Source of the DNA: Rhabdophis nuchalis
Lineage: Eukaryota; Chordata; Lepidosauria; Squamata; Natricidae
Direction of reading: 5' to 3'
DNA: 64,000 nt
Assembly (NCBI GenBank): GCA_039707465.1
Contig: CM077648.1
Location: forward strand, 77,252,119 to 77,316,118
In this document: positions 10,851 to 23,900 of the stretch, piece after piece
How positions within the stretch are numbered: the first letter of the stretch is position 1
Layout: every line of letters starts with the position of its first letter
Position numbers and translations under genes: made by a program
Notes under the pieces: generated by a model
Databases searched by the model: none
What the model was told of the DNA's origin: nothing
Seen by the model: only the letters and a program-made list of their open reading frames with translations

Positions 10851-11547
10851 CAGGGGTTCCCAAACTTGGCAACTTGAAGGCTAGTGGACTTCAACTCCCA
10901 GAATTCTCCAGCCAGCTCAAACTTGGCAACTTGAAGACTAGCGGACTTCAACTCCCAGAATTCTCCAGCCGACTCAAACTTGGCAACTTGAAGACTAGCG
11001 GACTTCAACTCCCAGAATTCTCCAGCCGGCTCAAACTTGGCAACTTGAAGACTTAGTGGACTTCAACTCCCAGAATTCTCCAGCCGGCTCAAACTTGGCA
11101 ACTTGAAGACCAGTGGACTTCAACTCCCAGAATACTCCAGCCGGCTCAAACTTGGCAACTTGAAGACTAGTGGACTTCAACTCCCAGAATTCTCCAGCCG
11201 GCTCAAACTTGGCAACTTGAAGACTAGCGGACTTCAACTCCCAGAATTCTCCAGCCGGCTCAAACTTGGCAACTTGAAGACTAGCGGACTTCAACTCCCA
11301 GAATTCTCCAGCCGGCTCAAACTTGGCAACTTGAAGACTTAGTGGACTTCAACTCCCAGAATTCTCCAGCCAGCTCAAACTTGGCAACTTGAAGACCAGT
11401 GGACTTCAACTCCCAGAATTCTCCAGCCGGCTCAAACTTGGCAACTTGAAGACTAATGGACTTCAACTTCCAGAATTCTCCAGCCAGCAGAGAATTCTGG
11501 GAATTGAAGTCCACAAGTCTTCAAATTGCAAAGTTTGGGAAGCCCTG
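10851..11547. mobile_element. hAT foldback MITE expanded by an internal 57-bp minisatellite
   Basis: The ends CAGGGGTTCCCAAACTTGG and TTTGGGAAGCCCTG and the 8-bp duplication ATCTATCT (10843-10850 and 11548-11555) define one element. Its left arm is repeated about 11 times at a 57-bp period; each unit has AAACTTGGCAACTTGAAG and ACTTCAACTCCCAGAATTC. Sister elements at 12487, 16556, 46714, 61039 and 61771 have a single copy of the arm. The open frames here arise because 57 is divisible by 3. The right end is about 350 bp upstream of the ZDHHC17 start codon. Confidence 0.88.
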
Positions 11548-11559
11548 ATCTATCTCCTT

Positions 11560-11898
11560 CCTTCTCCCCCAACTTCCTTGCCGCCGATCAGTTGGGATCA
11601 AGATAAAAGCATTGATGTGCGCAAATAGGAGGTCGATCCCTTAACGCTCCGCAGAAGCGGCCTTGGGAATTTGCTGACGGCTGCCAGGGGCTCCGATTTC
11701 AGTCGCTCATCCAATCCGTGGCTCGCCTCCCTCCCTCCCTCCCTCCTCCCCCCCCCCACTTCCAGCCGGGCTGGCGCTGCCCACCCCAACCCCTCCCCTC
11801 CCCTCGCGCACTGAGAGAGAGAGAGAGAGGGAGAGGGAGAGAGAGGTCGTGAGGGAGCGCGTTACCCGGCATGCAGCAGGCAGCGCGTTCGCACCAAG
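11560..11898 (+). promoter_or_regulatory. ZDHHC17 CpG-rich promoter and 5' UTR region
   Basis: The sequence turns from AT-rich to GC- and CpG-rich at about 11580, and this continues to about 12130 across exon 1. It has a C-rich run (11728-11758) and a GA-rich tract (11812-11847). No TATA box is evident. The transcription start cannot be fixed from sequence alone. An ATG at 11871 opens a different frame from the main start and reads through to 12077. Confidence 0.6.
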
Positions 11899-11961
11899 AT
11901 GGCGGCGCCTCTAAACGAGTACGAGAAAGAAGCGGGCTGCGTCCCTCTTTTGCACTCGGAG
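11899..11961 (+). CDS. ZDHHC17: ZDHHC17 exon 1 (coding part)
   Basis: Encodes residues 1-21, [21 protein letters not shown] without its last letters aligned to the vertebrate AGCVPLLH block. The ATG has a strong context (A at -3, G at +4). The reading frame stays open upstream and keeps Thr-Lys before the Met, but it has no Met where the longer mammalian form starts. The short start is therefore the likely one. It ends at GAG before donor GTGAGG, phase 0. Confidence 0.9.
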
Positions 11962-14900
11962 GTGAGGCCCTGTGGGTGTTTCGGCTGTTTTGCAGCCCCG
12001 GGTTGAGAAAGAAGGATCCGGTCGAGCGAAGGGCGGGGGAGGAGGAGACGCCGGTGGCTGCCGCCCGCCTTCCTTGACACTCCCTTCTCTGGCGGGGGCG
12101 GAGGGTGGCCCTGAGGCACAGGAGGAATTGTCAGGGAGAGAGAGAGAAGCGGGGCGGGATCCCTGCTGGGTCGTGGGAATGAAGGGAAGCGGGTGTAGAA
12201 GCCGTTGTTCCGTGCAGACCAGGTTTGAGGAGAGGGATTTTGTTTGTTCCCCCTTTTTTTAATTCCATGTAGAGAAGTGAGAGGGAAGTTGGCTGAGGTG
12301 GCTGGTCAAAGCTGGTGTCCCCCCGAAAGTGTGAAAGCGCCTCTATTCTCCCAAAGGTGTATATATGGGCCACTGTTGATTGGGTGGTGCTGTATCTGTT
12401 GTGCTTGTGGAGGTTCTCAGATGGGGAAACTCTCATCTTTACTAGCAGTGCCTACAGTTATATACTCTTTATATGTTGGTTTAGTTCAGGGGTCTGCAAA
12501 GTGGGCTCTTTTAAGACTGGTGGACTTCAACTCCCAGAATTCCCCCTCTGGGAGTTGAAGTCCACCAGTCTTAAAAGAGCCAACTTTGCAGATCCCTGCA
12601 TAGAAAAAGACTTCAACTTTTTCTGGTCGTTCTAGCAGGGACTTACACAATTTACCACCTCCTGAGGGTTTCACAGTTTTAAATTTCCATGTCTGAAAAA
12701 TGCAAAAGTTCTACTTTAAAAAAACCTTCTCTGATTTCATAGAATTATTGATCTGCTTTCTTATAACGTTACACATACAGACGAGGCCTGGTGGTGTTAT
12801 ATCTTGATCCATATTATTTATAAGTATAATTTAAAGTATATAGCAATAAATATTCTTTGATGGATCTTTATATAGAAATTGGACAAACTTACTTGTTTCT
12901 CCAAAATCAGTTACTGGGAAACAGTCAATTTTATACTGTATATTTTTGGTTAGATTCAATAAACACCTAATGCAGAGGTCACATTCTCACGGCCCGCGGG
13001 CCAATTGTGGCCCACAGAACGGTATCTTGTGGCCCCCACCGTGATATGAAAGTATAATATTAGTATTAATATTAGTATTAATATTAATATAAGGAATCCC
13101 TTATGCGGCCCAGCCTCACCCAGACTCTGCCTCCAGTGGTATAGCCAGCTGGTGCCATCTCTGGCTATTGGGGGCGAGTTATTGGCCCCCACAGAGAGGG
13201 CTCTCAACTTGGGCGTCCTCCTGGACTCTCGGCTGTCTCTAGAAGACCATATGACGGCCGTGGCCAGGGGGACTTTCTATCAGGTTCGCCTGATATGCCA
13301 GTTGCGCCCCTTTCTGGATCGTGACGCTTTACGCACGGTCACTCAAGCCCTCGTCACTTCCCGCCTGGACTATTGTAACGCTCTCTACATGGGGCTCTCC
13401 TTGAGGTGCACCCGGAGGCTCCAGTTAGTTCAGAATGCGGCCACGCGGGGGATTTTGGGAGCATCTAGATGCTCCGATGTGACACCTCTCCTGCGTGAGC
13501 TGCACTGACTGCCTGTGGCTTTCCGGGTGTGCTTCAAGATATTAGTGACCATCTTTAAAGCGCTCCATGGCAAAGGACCTGGCTATTTGCAAAACCGCCT
13601 CCTGCTGCCAAATACCTCCCACCGACCAGTTCGCTCCCACAGAGAAGGCCGCCTCAGGGTGCCGTCGGCCAGGCAATGTCAGCTGGCGACCCCTAGGGGG
13701 AGAGCCTTCTCTGTGGCAGCTCCTGCCCTCTGGAATGACCTACCCCCTGAACTACGGACGATCACGGACCTCCGCCTCTTCCGTCGGGCCCTGAAGACCC
13801 ATTTATTTCGTGTTGCCGGCCTGTCGTAGTTTTTAAATTGATTTTAGCAGGGGGTTTTAATTGGCAGGCCAATCTATTTAATATATCTTAACATTTGTTT
13901 TTAGTTTTTGTATTACCTACTTTTACCGTTGGCTGTGCACCGCCCTGAGTCCCGAAAGGGAGAAGGGCGGTATACAAATTCAATAAATCTGAATCCAGTA
14001 GCCCCCAGGTAAATTGAGTTTGAGACCCCTGACCTAATGGATGATCGTTTATGTTACCTGTATTTGTTACACCAGTTACCTGCAAATACGCTTAAAATAA
14101 TAAAAATCTCAGAAAATTATTTTTATTTTTATTCCAGAAGATCGTACAATTAAAACATCTGCTCTTCATTGGGTCATAAAAGGTAGCCCCATTCCCTCCA
14201 ATATTGAAACCCATGGCTTGTGCTAACAAAACATTTTAATATTTTTCGCATTAGTATTGAAGAATCATCACTATTAAGTTAATCTGAAGTTTGATTTTAA
14301 CTCAGAGATTCTTTGGGATTCTAGCAGTTGTGTTTACAATATGGTAAATGTCTGGAAGACTTTTTTGTTGTTCTTTTTATAGATAGATATCTTCATCAAT
14401 AGTTTCAAGTTTCATTCAAGACAGTTTAAATTTGGAAATCTTATTTTGCAACGCAGTTCTCTTATGAATAACTTTATGGAATTTAGTCACTTATTTCTGA
14501 CAATGCTTATACAAAATTGTATTGTCTGTCAGTGAAAATAGTGCAGTCAAATAGACAGTGGACACACTTTAATCATACTGAAATGACTATATACAATAAT
14601 TTCAGAATTATAACTAGTTTAAAAAAACTAAGTTATATTTTATATTGTTAGAATATAGCAATTCTGTTAAGTATTAGACAGGAATTGTGGAATAGAAGAG
14701 ATTGTCTTGAATACTTAGTTCAGGTATTGTGAAAATGTAGAGATATTTAGAATATGGTAGGAATATTATTTTTTCCACAAATCAGAAATTTTTAGAATTG
14801 TGTCCTAGTACCACCCAGATCCAGAAGGAGACAACTAATTTAAGATTGAGACATATTGTCCAGCACACATCTCTACAACACATTCATAGTATTCTGCTTT

Positions 14901-17900
14901 CTGTAAGTTTAGTGACATTATGAGTAATTGCTTGTTACAATGAGCCTTCAGGGGTTAATTTCCATATGCTAGCGATGGCTACAGTTGTGAGTCCTAATTT
15001 ACAAAGGGAAGAAAAATAATGTAATTCAATGGGAAGAAGGATAATAAAGAGGCTATAAACCATCACAAATGTTTCTATGAAATTTATGCCTGATTTGGAG
15101 TTTATGAATACTATGCTAGATAACATAAATTGATAAATTACCACTTATGAACAATCTATTTTTAAAAATTTTATTAATTGCTTGGAAGTAGGTAATTGTT
15201 ATTTCAAAAAGCATTAATGCTAGATGTTACATATCTTTCTCTCTCTCACACACACACTCCCACACATACGCTCCCACACACACAGTGGTACCTTGGTACT
15301 CTTAGTTAATTGGTTCTGGGAAGTGTAAGTAGTACCAAAAATGGTGAGTACCAAATAATTTTTTTCTCTAAAGAATAATGTAGTGAGTCACAAGGCAGCC
15401 AACACCAGCAAATTCTAGCTTGTGCATTAAGTACTAAACAAACGATGAGTACCAGGACAAAAATTCCGTATCACAATGTTTTGAGTACCAAATTTGATGA
15501 ATTTCAAGCAGTTGAGTACCAACGCACTGTATAGTGGTCTGTTTTCATTTTTATATAATTTATATCATGAATATTGATCTTTTTAATATTTAAAATAAGT
15601 GAACTCTGCAGTATGAATTTGTATGGACATGTTGATTCTTCAGGCTAAACATAGTGTTTGAATAAAAGACTGGTCATATAACTATTCACCTTATTGCTGT
15701 ATAAAAATTGTATAATAATGGCAAATAAGAAAGATTTAATATGTGAGTTAAAAGTTATACTGAGTAAGTTAGTTATGTTAATTAGTTTTCAGTGTCTAAC
15801 ATAAATATTTGTTAATGTTCTGTGTTTTCAAAAATGTTTGCAGTTAGGCTTTAATAAACATATTTCAACAGTTATTTATCCCAGTTTCTGCAGTTGTTTT
15901 TTTTTACAATTCTTTCCCTTTAAAAGAAGTAGCAGCTGATCTCAAGTACAGGATAGTTTGATTTACAAATTATACATGTACTCCACTTACATTGATTCCA
16001 TTTTACTAGATAGATATTCCTTGACCACAATTGAGCCTGGAATTTGGGTCGTCATTGTAGCAGGTAAACTAAATGCCCACGGGACCACTTTGTTTAGTGA
16101 CCACAATCCCAGTTCCCTCATTGTAGTTCTTCAGTTACTGCATGGGGATGCCTCAGAGTGGGAGGCCCAGCATCCATGGTATGTGGAAACCTGCCACGGG
16201 GCAGTAGGCTTACCAATGTATGATACAGCACTCCATGGGGGTTCACTTATTTTCTCTTACCTTCTGCTGCTAAGAAGGTAATACCTGTAGTGTGGAAATT
16301 TAGCCAACAAAATTTTTCTGAAAGTAGAAAGAGTTTCCAAACACCATAAAATTGGCACTTGTGATATTTTTGAGGCTCTTCCTATGTCTGGGCAGAAGGG
16401 AATTGTAGCCTGGGCTGGAGAAAAGAAGCTCAAACCTTTGAGATCCCAGCTTTTCTCCAGCTCAGCACTGGAGTTCTCTTCTGTGCATAGAATGCCTATG
16501 TGGTTGGATTTAGAAACAAAATCAATCTCAAAGGCAGCCATACCACTCTCTAAGACAGGGGTGTCCAAACTTGGGAACTTTAAGACTTATGGACTTCAAC
16601 TCCCAGAATTCCCCAGCCAGCATGCTGGCTGGGGAATTCTGGGAATTGAAGTCCGTAAGTCTTAAAGTTCCCAAGTTTGGACACCCCTGCTCTAAGATGA
16701 TAGCTGAAAATGTCAACGGTGAACCCCAAGTTGGATTTTAATGTGGAGCACTTGCAGTACTGATTCCGAATGCCCTGTGCTGCAATCATCTCATGATAAA
16801 ATCCGTCTTGGCTTTCACCATAAACTTTTCAGCCAGCATCTTTGAGAGCAACAAGACTGTTTGGTGTAGGTATTCCATCCTGAGTTGGCTAAAACTAAGT
16901 TGGAAGCAGCCCTAAGAGGCTGGTTTAAAAAGGTCCTTTCCAAAATGAGTTTCAATGGACCTTTTTCAATCAGCCCCCAGGAACCAGGCAGTAGTGACTT
17001 CCAACCTCCTCTGCCAGTGCCTTCATTGACTTTCTGAGGAAATGTAATTATGGGGCACTTGGCAGCCTGTTATAAGTGTGAACATGTTTCCTAGAGTCCA
17101 CATCTCAGTCAAGTGAGTATTGGGGAGCAGGGAAAGGCTGCAATTGCTATAATGTTCTGCACCAGTTGTACAACCCTTTGTTCAGCATTATAATTATTTT
17201 GAGCAGTCACTGAATGAATGATTGTTAAGCAAGGTCTACCTATAAAGGCTTTTGGAGAGGCTTCTTCCAAAATATTAGTAACATATTCATTTTGTTATTC
17301 TTCCTTCTCTGCTTTTAGGTGCCTGGAAACTTATATATAAGAAAATGTTAAATATCTACCCCGTCAACTAGGATTCCTAATAATGAAGCTTCCTTTGCCT
17401 TCAGCACTTGCTGAAGTACAATATCATAATTATATTTTTATTCATAGGGAAAATTAATTATTCAGATTTCTGGCAATTTCTTTCCAATCTTGGTTGATCC
17501 CAAAAAGCTAAGAAGTGTAAAGCCTAGTTTATAATTTGGATCAAGCCAGAACTGTAGGCCACTTCACACAGTTAAAAAAAAACACCTTGCAGCAATGAAC
17601 GGCGATCTGCTTTTTTATTGCTACCAAAAAAACCCACATGGAGATGACTTTGAAGTCACCATGAATTGAACTTGATACACTGATTGCCTTACAGAAATTA
17701 AAATCATTTTAAGTTAGGATGTGGTTGCCTCCCTAAGAGAGAAGACTTTTTTACGTTCATCTGACATTTAATCTTAAACAGTGCAAAAGTAATGATTTTC
17801 ATAATTCATATTTTCTTTGACCAAACAAGATCCAGAGTTTTCTGATTGAGATATGAATGTTTCATGGAATATGAGAAAATGACTAGGCAGCTAGTTGGAG

Positions 17901-20900
17901 ATTTAATTGATACTTTAGATTGGTTAATTGCTGGATTTTTTAATGTTTTGACTTGTAAAAAAGCCTAAATTGAATAATGTCTGAAGGCTTCACTGTATTA
18001 CATTTGAAACATAGTTTTAGCTTTGAAAAGCTTGATGTTGGCAGGTATAAGTAGTTAGTTCTTCGGTTACCACAGCAATTGGGATTGGAATTTACACTGC
18101 TAAGTGACACAGTCATAAAGTGCAATGTCATGTGACCACATCACTTAGTAATGGCAGACCCTTTCCCCACCTTTAAGTGAGCATCTCAAGTCATTAAATG
18201 AGGGGATCACATAACCATGACTTGCAGATTTTCATAAGCAAAGTCTCTTGGGGTGCCAACAGGAAGTCACAAGAACCTGGCAGGGAAAATTGCAAATGGC
18301 GATAACCTAGCTGCAGTGTGCTGCAACTGTCATAAGTGAGCTATGATCAGTGTCTGTGTGGGTGTTGCAATGGACAGAACTTTGGGGACTGGTCATAACT
18401 ATCACATTTCAGCGCCATCAGTACTTCAAATATTGCTAAAAAAATGGTCATTAACCAAGGACTCTATATGTATCTGCCTCCTTTAGTATAACCCAATTTT
18501 TATTATTTCCAGTGCATTATTGATGTTTGTGATAATTAGATTTTCCTGAGAAAACGATAATTTTGGTCTTAGAGCAGTGGATTGTGAAATCTTTCTTCTT
18601 ACAGAATTGCATTCAGGCCTTCAGACTTTTTCTGAGGTCCACCTATGCAGGTGAAATAATTGCTGCATCATCAGCATAAACAATATTGCCAAATACCTGT
18701 CAAAAAAGTTCAGGAGGATAGAATTCCTTTTTGGTTAAGGCAACTATCATTGCATTCAGATGGATATTAAACCCAGGGGAGCTAGAATACCGCTTTTTTG
18801 CTCCTTGGTAGATTGGAATGTCTGCAAGTAGGTGGCCAGCTCTTTCTAACTTGGATGACTGTATTTTCATACAGAGAAAGAAAGCTTCCACCACCAAAGC
18901 TTCTATTACCAAAGGGATAGGAATGGTTATAGATCAGATCTAGTCACCTGGTATTTGTTATTTTGTGTTGCTGTCAAGGAAAAAGGATCACAACTGGGGG
19001 CTTTCTCACTTTTCAGTCAATTAATTAGCTTATGCTATGCTGTGTTGTCAGTGGAGTCTAGCAAAAGCAGCTAGTCCTCAACTTATGAATAATCACTTAG
19101 CTGTTAAAAATTTCAGCAGACAGCGCCACTTATGACCTGGTCCCAAAGTTGACATTTACCATTACAGATGACTTATAAGGGATGCTACAGCTGACTATAG
19201 GGATGCTCCACCTATCTATCCCCTATCTTCCCCACCCCATCTCCATAGGTCTTGGGTTTACTTCCCACCCCACCAACCCCCACACTCTCCTCCTCACTTA
19301 CTTTCAAAGATTTCTAGAGTTTGGATTACAGAGAGGTTGAATTGTGGATGCTTGGAAAATGGTGGCTATTGGAAAATAGTAATTTTATTGACAATTGTAA
19401 TTAAAAAGATAAATAATAATAAAATAAAAAATAAAATAAATATATAAACAAATGGTTTCCCCTTCATCACAATCATTTTGTAACCTACTACCTTAAAATG
19501 TAACAAATAAACTCTTTTTCCCATCCCATAACGATGTTAGATAGCCATTTGTCTGAAATGGTATAAGGTTCCTGCCCACGCAGGGGGTTGGACTAGAAGA
19601 CCTACAAGGTCCCTTCCAACTCTGCTATTGTATTTTATTTATTTTTTTATTTTATTAAATTTATACCCCGCCCTTCTCCAAACGGACCCAGGGCGGTGCA
19701 CAGGAATGTTAAAATACATACAAAACATATAAAATTTAAAAAACTTATTCTAATGAAGCCCTGCGCTAAAAACCGAATTAAAAATCCCAAATTTAAAACT
19801 GTCTAATAGTCAGTAATGGAGGTTACGCTAGGCCGGCTAGATGGAATAGATGTGCCTTCAGACACTTGCGGAAGAGGCGGAGGTCGGAGATGGTGCGGAG
19901 TTCAGGGGGTAGGTCGTTCCAAAGGGCTGGTCCCGCGACAGAGAAGGCTCTTCCCCTGGGTGTCGCCAGACGGCATTGTCCAGCCGACGGCACCCTGAGG
20001 AGGCCCTCTCTGTGGGAGCGTATCGGTCTGAGGGATTTATGGGGCAGGAGGCGGTCTCGCATATAACTAGGCCCCGAGCCATGGAGCGCTTTAAAGATGG
20101 TCGTTAAAACCTTGAAGCGCACCCGAAAGACCACAGGAAGCCAGTGCAGCTCGCGCAGGATAGGTGTTATGTAGGAATGTGTAGGCGCTCCCGTAATCAC
20201 CCGCGCGGCTGCATTCTGGACTAGCTGCAGCTTTCGGGTGCACCTCAAGGGGAGCCCCATGTAGAGAGCATTACAGTAGTCGAGTCGAGAGGTGACGAGT
20301 GCTTGAGTGACTGTGCGTAAGGCACCCCGGTCCAGTAAGGGGCGCAATTGGCGCATCAGGCGTACCTAATGAAACGCCCCCCTGGCCACGGCTGCCACAT
20401 GATCTTCCATAGACAGCCGGGAATCCAGGAGGACACCCAAATTGTGCGCTCTCTCCACGGGGGCCGGTGTTTCGCCCCCAATGGCCAGAGTTGGAATAAT
20501 CTGGCTGTACCGGGACGCCGGAAGCCACAGCCACTCAGTCTTGGTCGGGTTGAGCTTGAGTTTGTTACCACCCATCCATATCCGTATGGCCTCCAAGCAC
20601 CGGGACATAACCTCGACGGCATCGTTGGGGTGGTCTGGGGTGGATATGTACAACTGAGTATCATCAGCGTACAGATGATATCCCACCCCAAAACCACGGA
20701 TGATCTCACCCAGCGGCTTCATATATGTGTTGAACAGTAGGGGCGAGAGGACCGACCCCTGAGGAACCCCACATATGAGGGGCCTCGAGGCCGACCTCTG
20801 CCCCCCTGCCAACACATTGCGACCGACCAGAGAGGTAGGACGAGAACCACCGCAAAAAGGTGCCTCCCAGCCCCAACCCCCCCCAGTCGGCGCAATAGGA

Positions 20901-23900
20901 TACCATGGTCGATGGTATCAAAAGCCGCTGAGAGGTCTAATAGGACTAGGATAGAGGAATATCCTCTATCCCGCGCCCTCCAGAGATCATCAACCAACGC
21001 GACCAATGCTGTCTCGGTGCTGTGCCCGGGTTGGAAGCCGGACTGGCGTGGGTCTAGATAATCAACTTCCTCCAAGTGTCGCGGAAACTGTTGAGCCACC
21101 ACACTCTCAACAACCTTCACTAAAAAGTGGAGGTTGGAGACGGGACGATAGTTCTCTAATAATGCTGGATCCAGGGACGGCTTCTTGAGGAGGGGCCTTA
21201 CTACCGCCTCTTTCAAGACGGCAGGCAAGGACCCCTCACTCAAAGATGCGTTGACAATGCCTTGGAGCCAGCCTCGTGTCGTCTCCCAGGATGCCAGTAC
21301 AAGCCAGGAGGGACACGGGTGCAATAAACATGTGGTAGCCCTAAGTCTCTTTGACAACTTGTCCATATCCTCGGTGGTAACAAAATCAAACTCCTCCCAA
21401 GATGGTGTCACAAGAACAGCCTCGGCCCGCTCGACTGGACCACTGTCGATGGAGGGTAGCTCGTTCCGAATCCGAGTGATTTTCTCCTGCAGATAAATCC
21501 CAAATTCCTCTGCTCAACCCTGTAAAGGGGCTTCCCGCGGCCTCTGTTGAAGGAGGGAGCGGGTCACCCCAAACAGGGCAGCAGGGCGGTTATCTGCGGA
21601 TGCAATAAGAGTGGCACAATACTCACGTTTGGCCACTCTTATCGCCACTAAGTAAGTCCTAATATGGTCTCTCACTAGTGTTCGGTCGGCTTCGGAATGA
21701 GAAGATCTCCATCTGCTCTCTAGGCGTCTCTTGTGGCGCTTCATCTCCCTAAGCCCCTCGGTAAACCAAGGAGCCCAGGTGGTTCGTCGCCGCAAGAGAG
21801 GCCGCAAGGGCGCGACTCGCTCCAAGGCCCCATGGCCGCACTTAACCATGCGCCCACTAGGTCCTCAGTCGAGTCGCGGGGCAAGTCCACAGGAATTGGC
21901 CCAAGCTCCCTTTGGAACCTTATTGGGTCCATCAGGAGCCTGGGGCGGAACCATATAGGAATGTCCGGTTCCGCCTCCCCGCAGTGAGGTGCTGCGATCG
22001 GAAAGTCGAGCCGAAGGAGAGCGTGATCTGTCCATGACAGGGGTGTGATGACTAGATCCCCTATTCCCAGATCACTACTCCACTGTCCTGAGACGAAGAT
22101 TAGATCCAGGGTGTGTCCGCCCTCGTGGGTAGGGCCTACAACTACTTGGGTCAGGTCCATGGCTGTCATGGAAGCCATGAACTCCCGAGCTACCCCAGAG
22201 GTTTCACCTGCTGACGGCAGGTTAAAGTCCCCCATGACTAACAGTCTGGGCGTCTCAACCGCCGCCTCGGCTAGGAGCTTGGGCAGGGCTGTTGTTGTAT
22301 AGCGAGGAGCCAGGTATACAACTAACACGCCCAACTGCCAATAAGAGTATTGTATCTCTTATCTACAAACATATTTTATATCTTAAAGCCTTGTCATTCT
22401 AAATGTATAAATACATGTATAATAAATAAATGTATAAATTACATTATAAATGTAATAAATTAAATTAATTCAATCCTAATCAGCAAAAGATCAGCAGATT
22501 ACTTCTCTATTTTAACCTTGATCAAATAAACCAACTTTATTTTTCTTTCTTTTACGTTTAGGAATCTTGATCTAGTCCCTTCTAATGCCACAGAATTTGA
22601 TTTCTTTTCAATATTTTTTTGGCACTTCTCATAAAATTCTTCAACAAATCTACTTTGTAAATTCAATATGAAGTTTTCCAGGTTACTTTTTTGGTTTGTT
22701 ATTTGTATGTCAGTGTAGCATCTTTTTCTGTATCATTCTTGTAGCCCATCATTTTAAAATTTACTTTCAGGGCACTTCCAAACTTTTCTAGTAAAACTTG
22801 CTCATCCTCCATAACATATATATTTTAAACATAATCTGCAGAGGGAAACACTTTTAGAATTAACTTCTGAATGAATTGTTCAAAAATATCCTTCAATATG
22901 CCCAGTGTTAAAATATTTTGCTCCATCTGTACTATGAAGTCAAATTTAAGTGTTCTTTACTTGTAATCTTCAGTTCCTTCTGGTTGCCTTCTGGCACCCA
23001 ATGTTCAAAATCTAATCCTGCCATTGTTTTTAAAGTTCAAAACAAAAGCATTTTACCATGGGAAGGATTCTTATAGTCAATTCCAAAATCTTATTTCAAA
23101 TCCATCTGGAATCTTACTCTGCTTGTAACTTTCCAAAATCCAAATTCTGAGCATCCTTTGATTGCTTATTCCAAACTATTATTTAAGTCCTTAAAACTTT
23201 TATTTCAAACTTTTATTGCTAAGTATTGAAGAAACACACCATTTGTTTTCAGATTTATCAATCCAAAGATTTCCTAATAGCTGAAAAGCAGTTCAAAGGT
23301 AATTTCCTCAAGTGATTAGAAAAGGAAGTATATGATCCTAGTGTCCTTTTGAAGGTGCCAACCTGAGTTTGAGCAAAAAGATGACTATTCCTTTGTCTGC
23401 CATAACTCTAAATCTGATAGATACCACTGCCTTACATTTTCTTTTCAAAGAGCGACTGTATGGAGCATTTGTTTTTGATCTCAAGTCCTTTCGTTGTGCA
23501 GAGAGGAATTTAGAGCCTGCTTACTCCTTCCTTGGTTCTTCATTCCACTACAGTCATCAGCTTTTTAAAAATCTTTTCTTCTCTGGGGAGCTGTCACGGC
23601 AACTGAGTTAAATTCTATAGAAACAATAAGCTATATAAATAAACTTATTTCTTCTTTTCTTCTTCATCTAAAATGTGCTATTTAAACGATTGCCTACTTT
23701 GGTCTAATAGAGTTCAAACATGAAAAATAGGCATTTTATAGTTGATTTAATACATCTTTGATTTTGATAGGTTTTACAATTGTAATACACATGTTGGGGA
23801 ATCTCCCTTCTCTATCAGCAATGCACCTGGGATTGATGTCGTTTATTTGTTTAAAAAAAGTAGCTATTTTAAGAACACATTATTCCAAAATATATCCCAG

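Noticed and set aside
10851..11547. Regularly spaced direct repeats resembling a CRISPR array, and in-frame 19-residue protein repeats
   Set aside because: The host is a vertebrate. The 57-bp units are contiguous without unique spacers and lie inside a MITE with a target duplication; 57 is simply divisible by 3.
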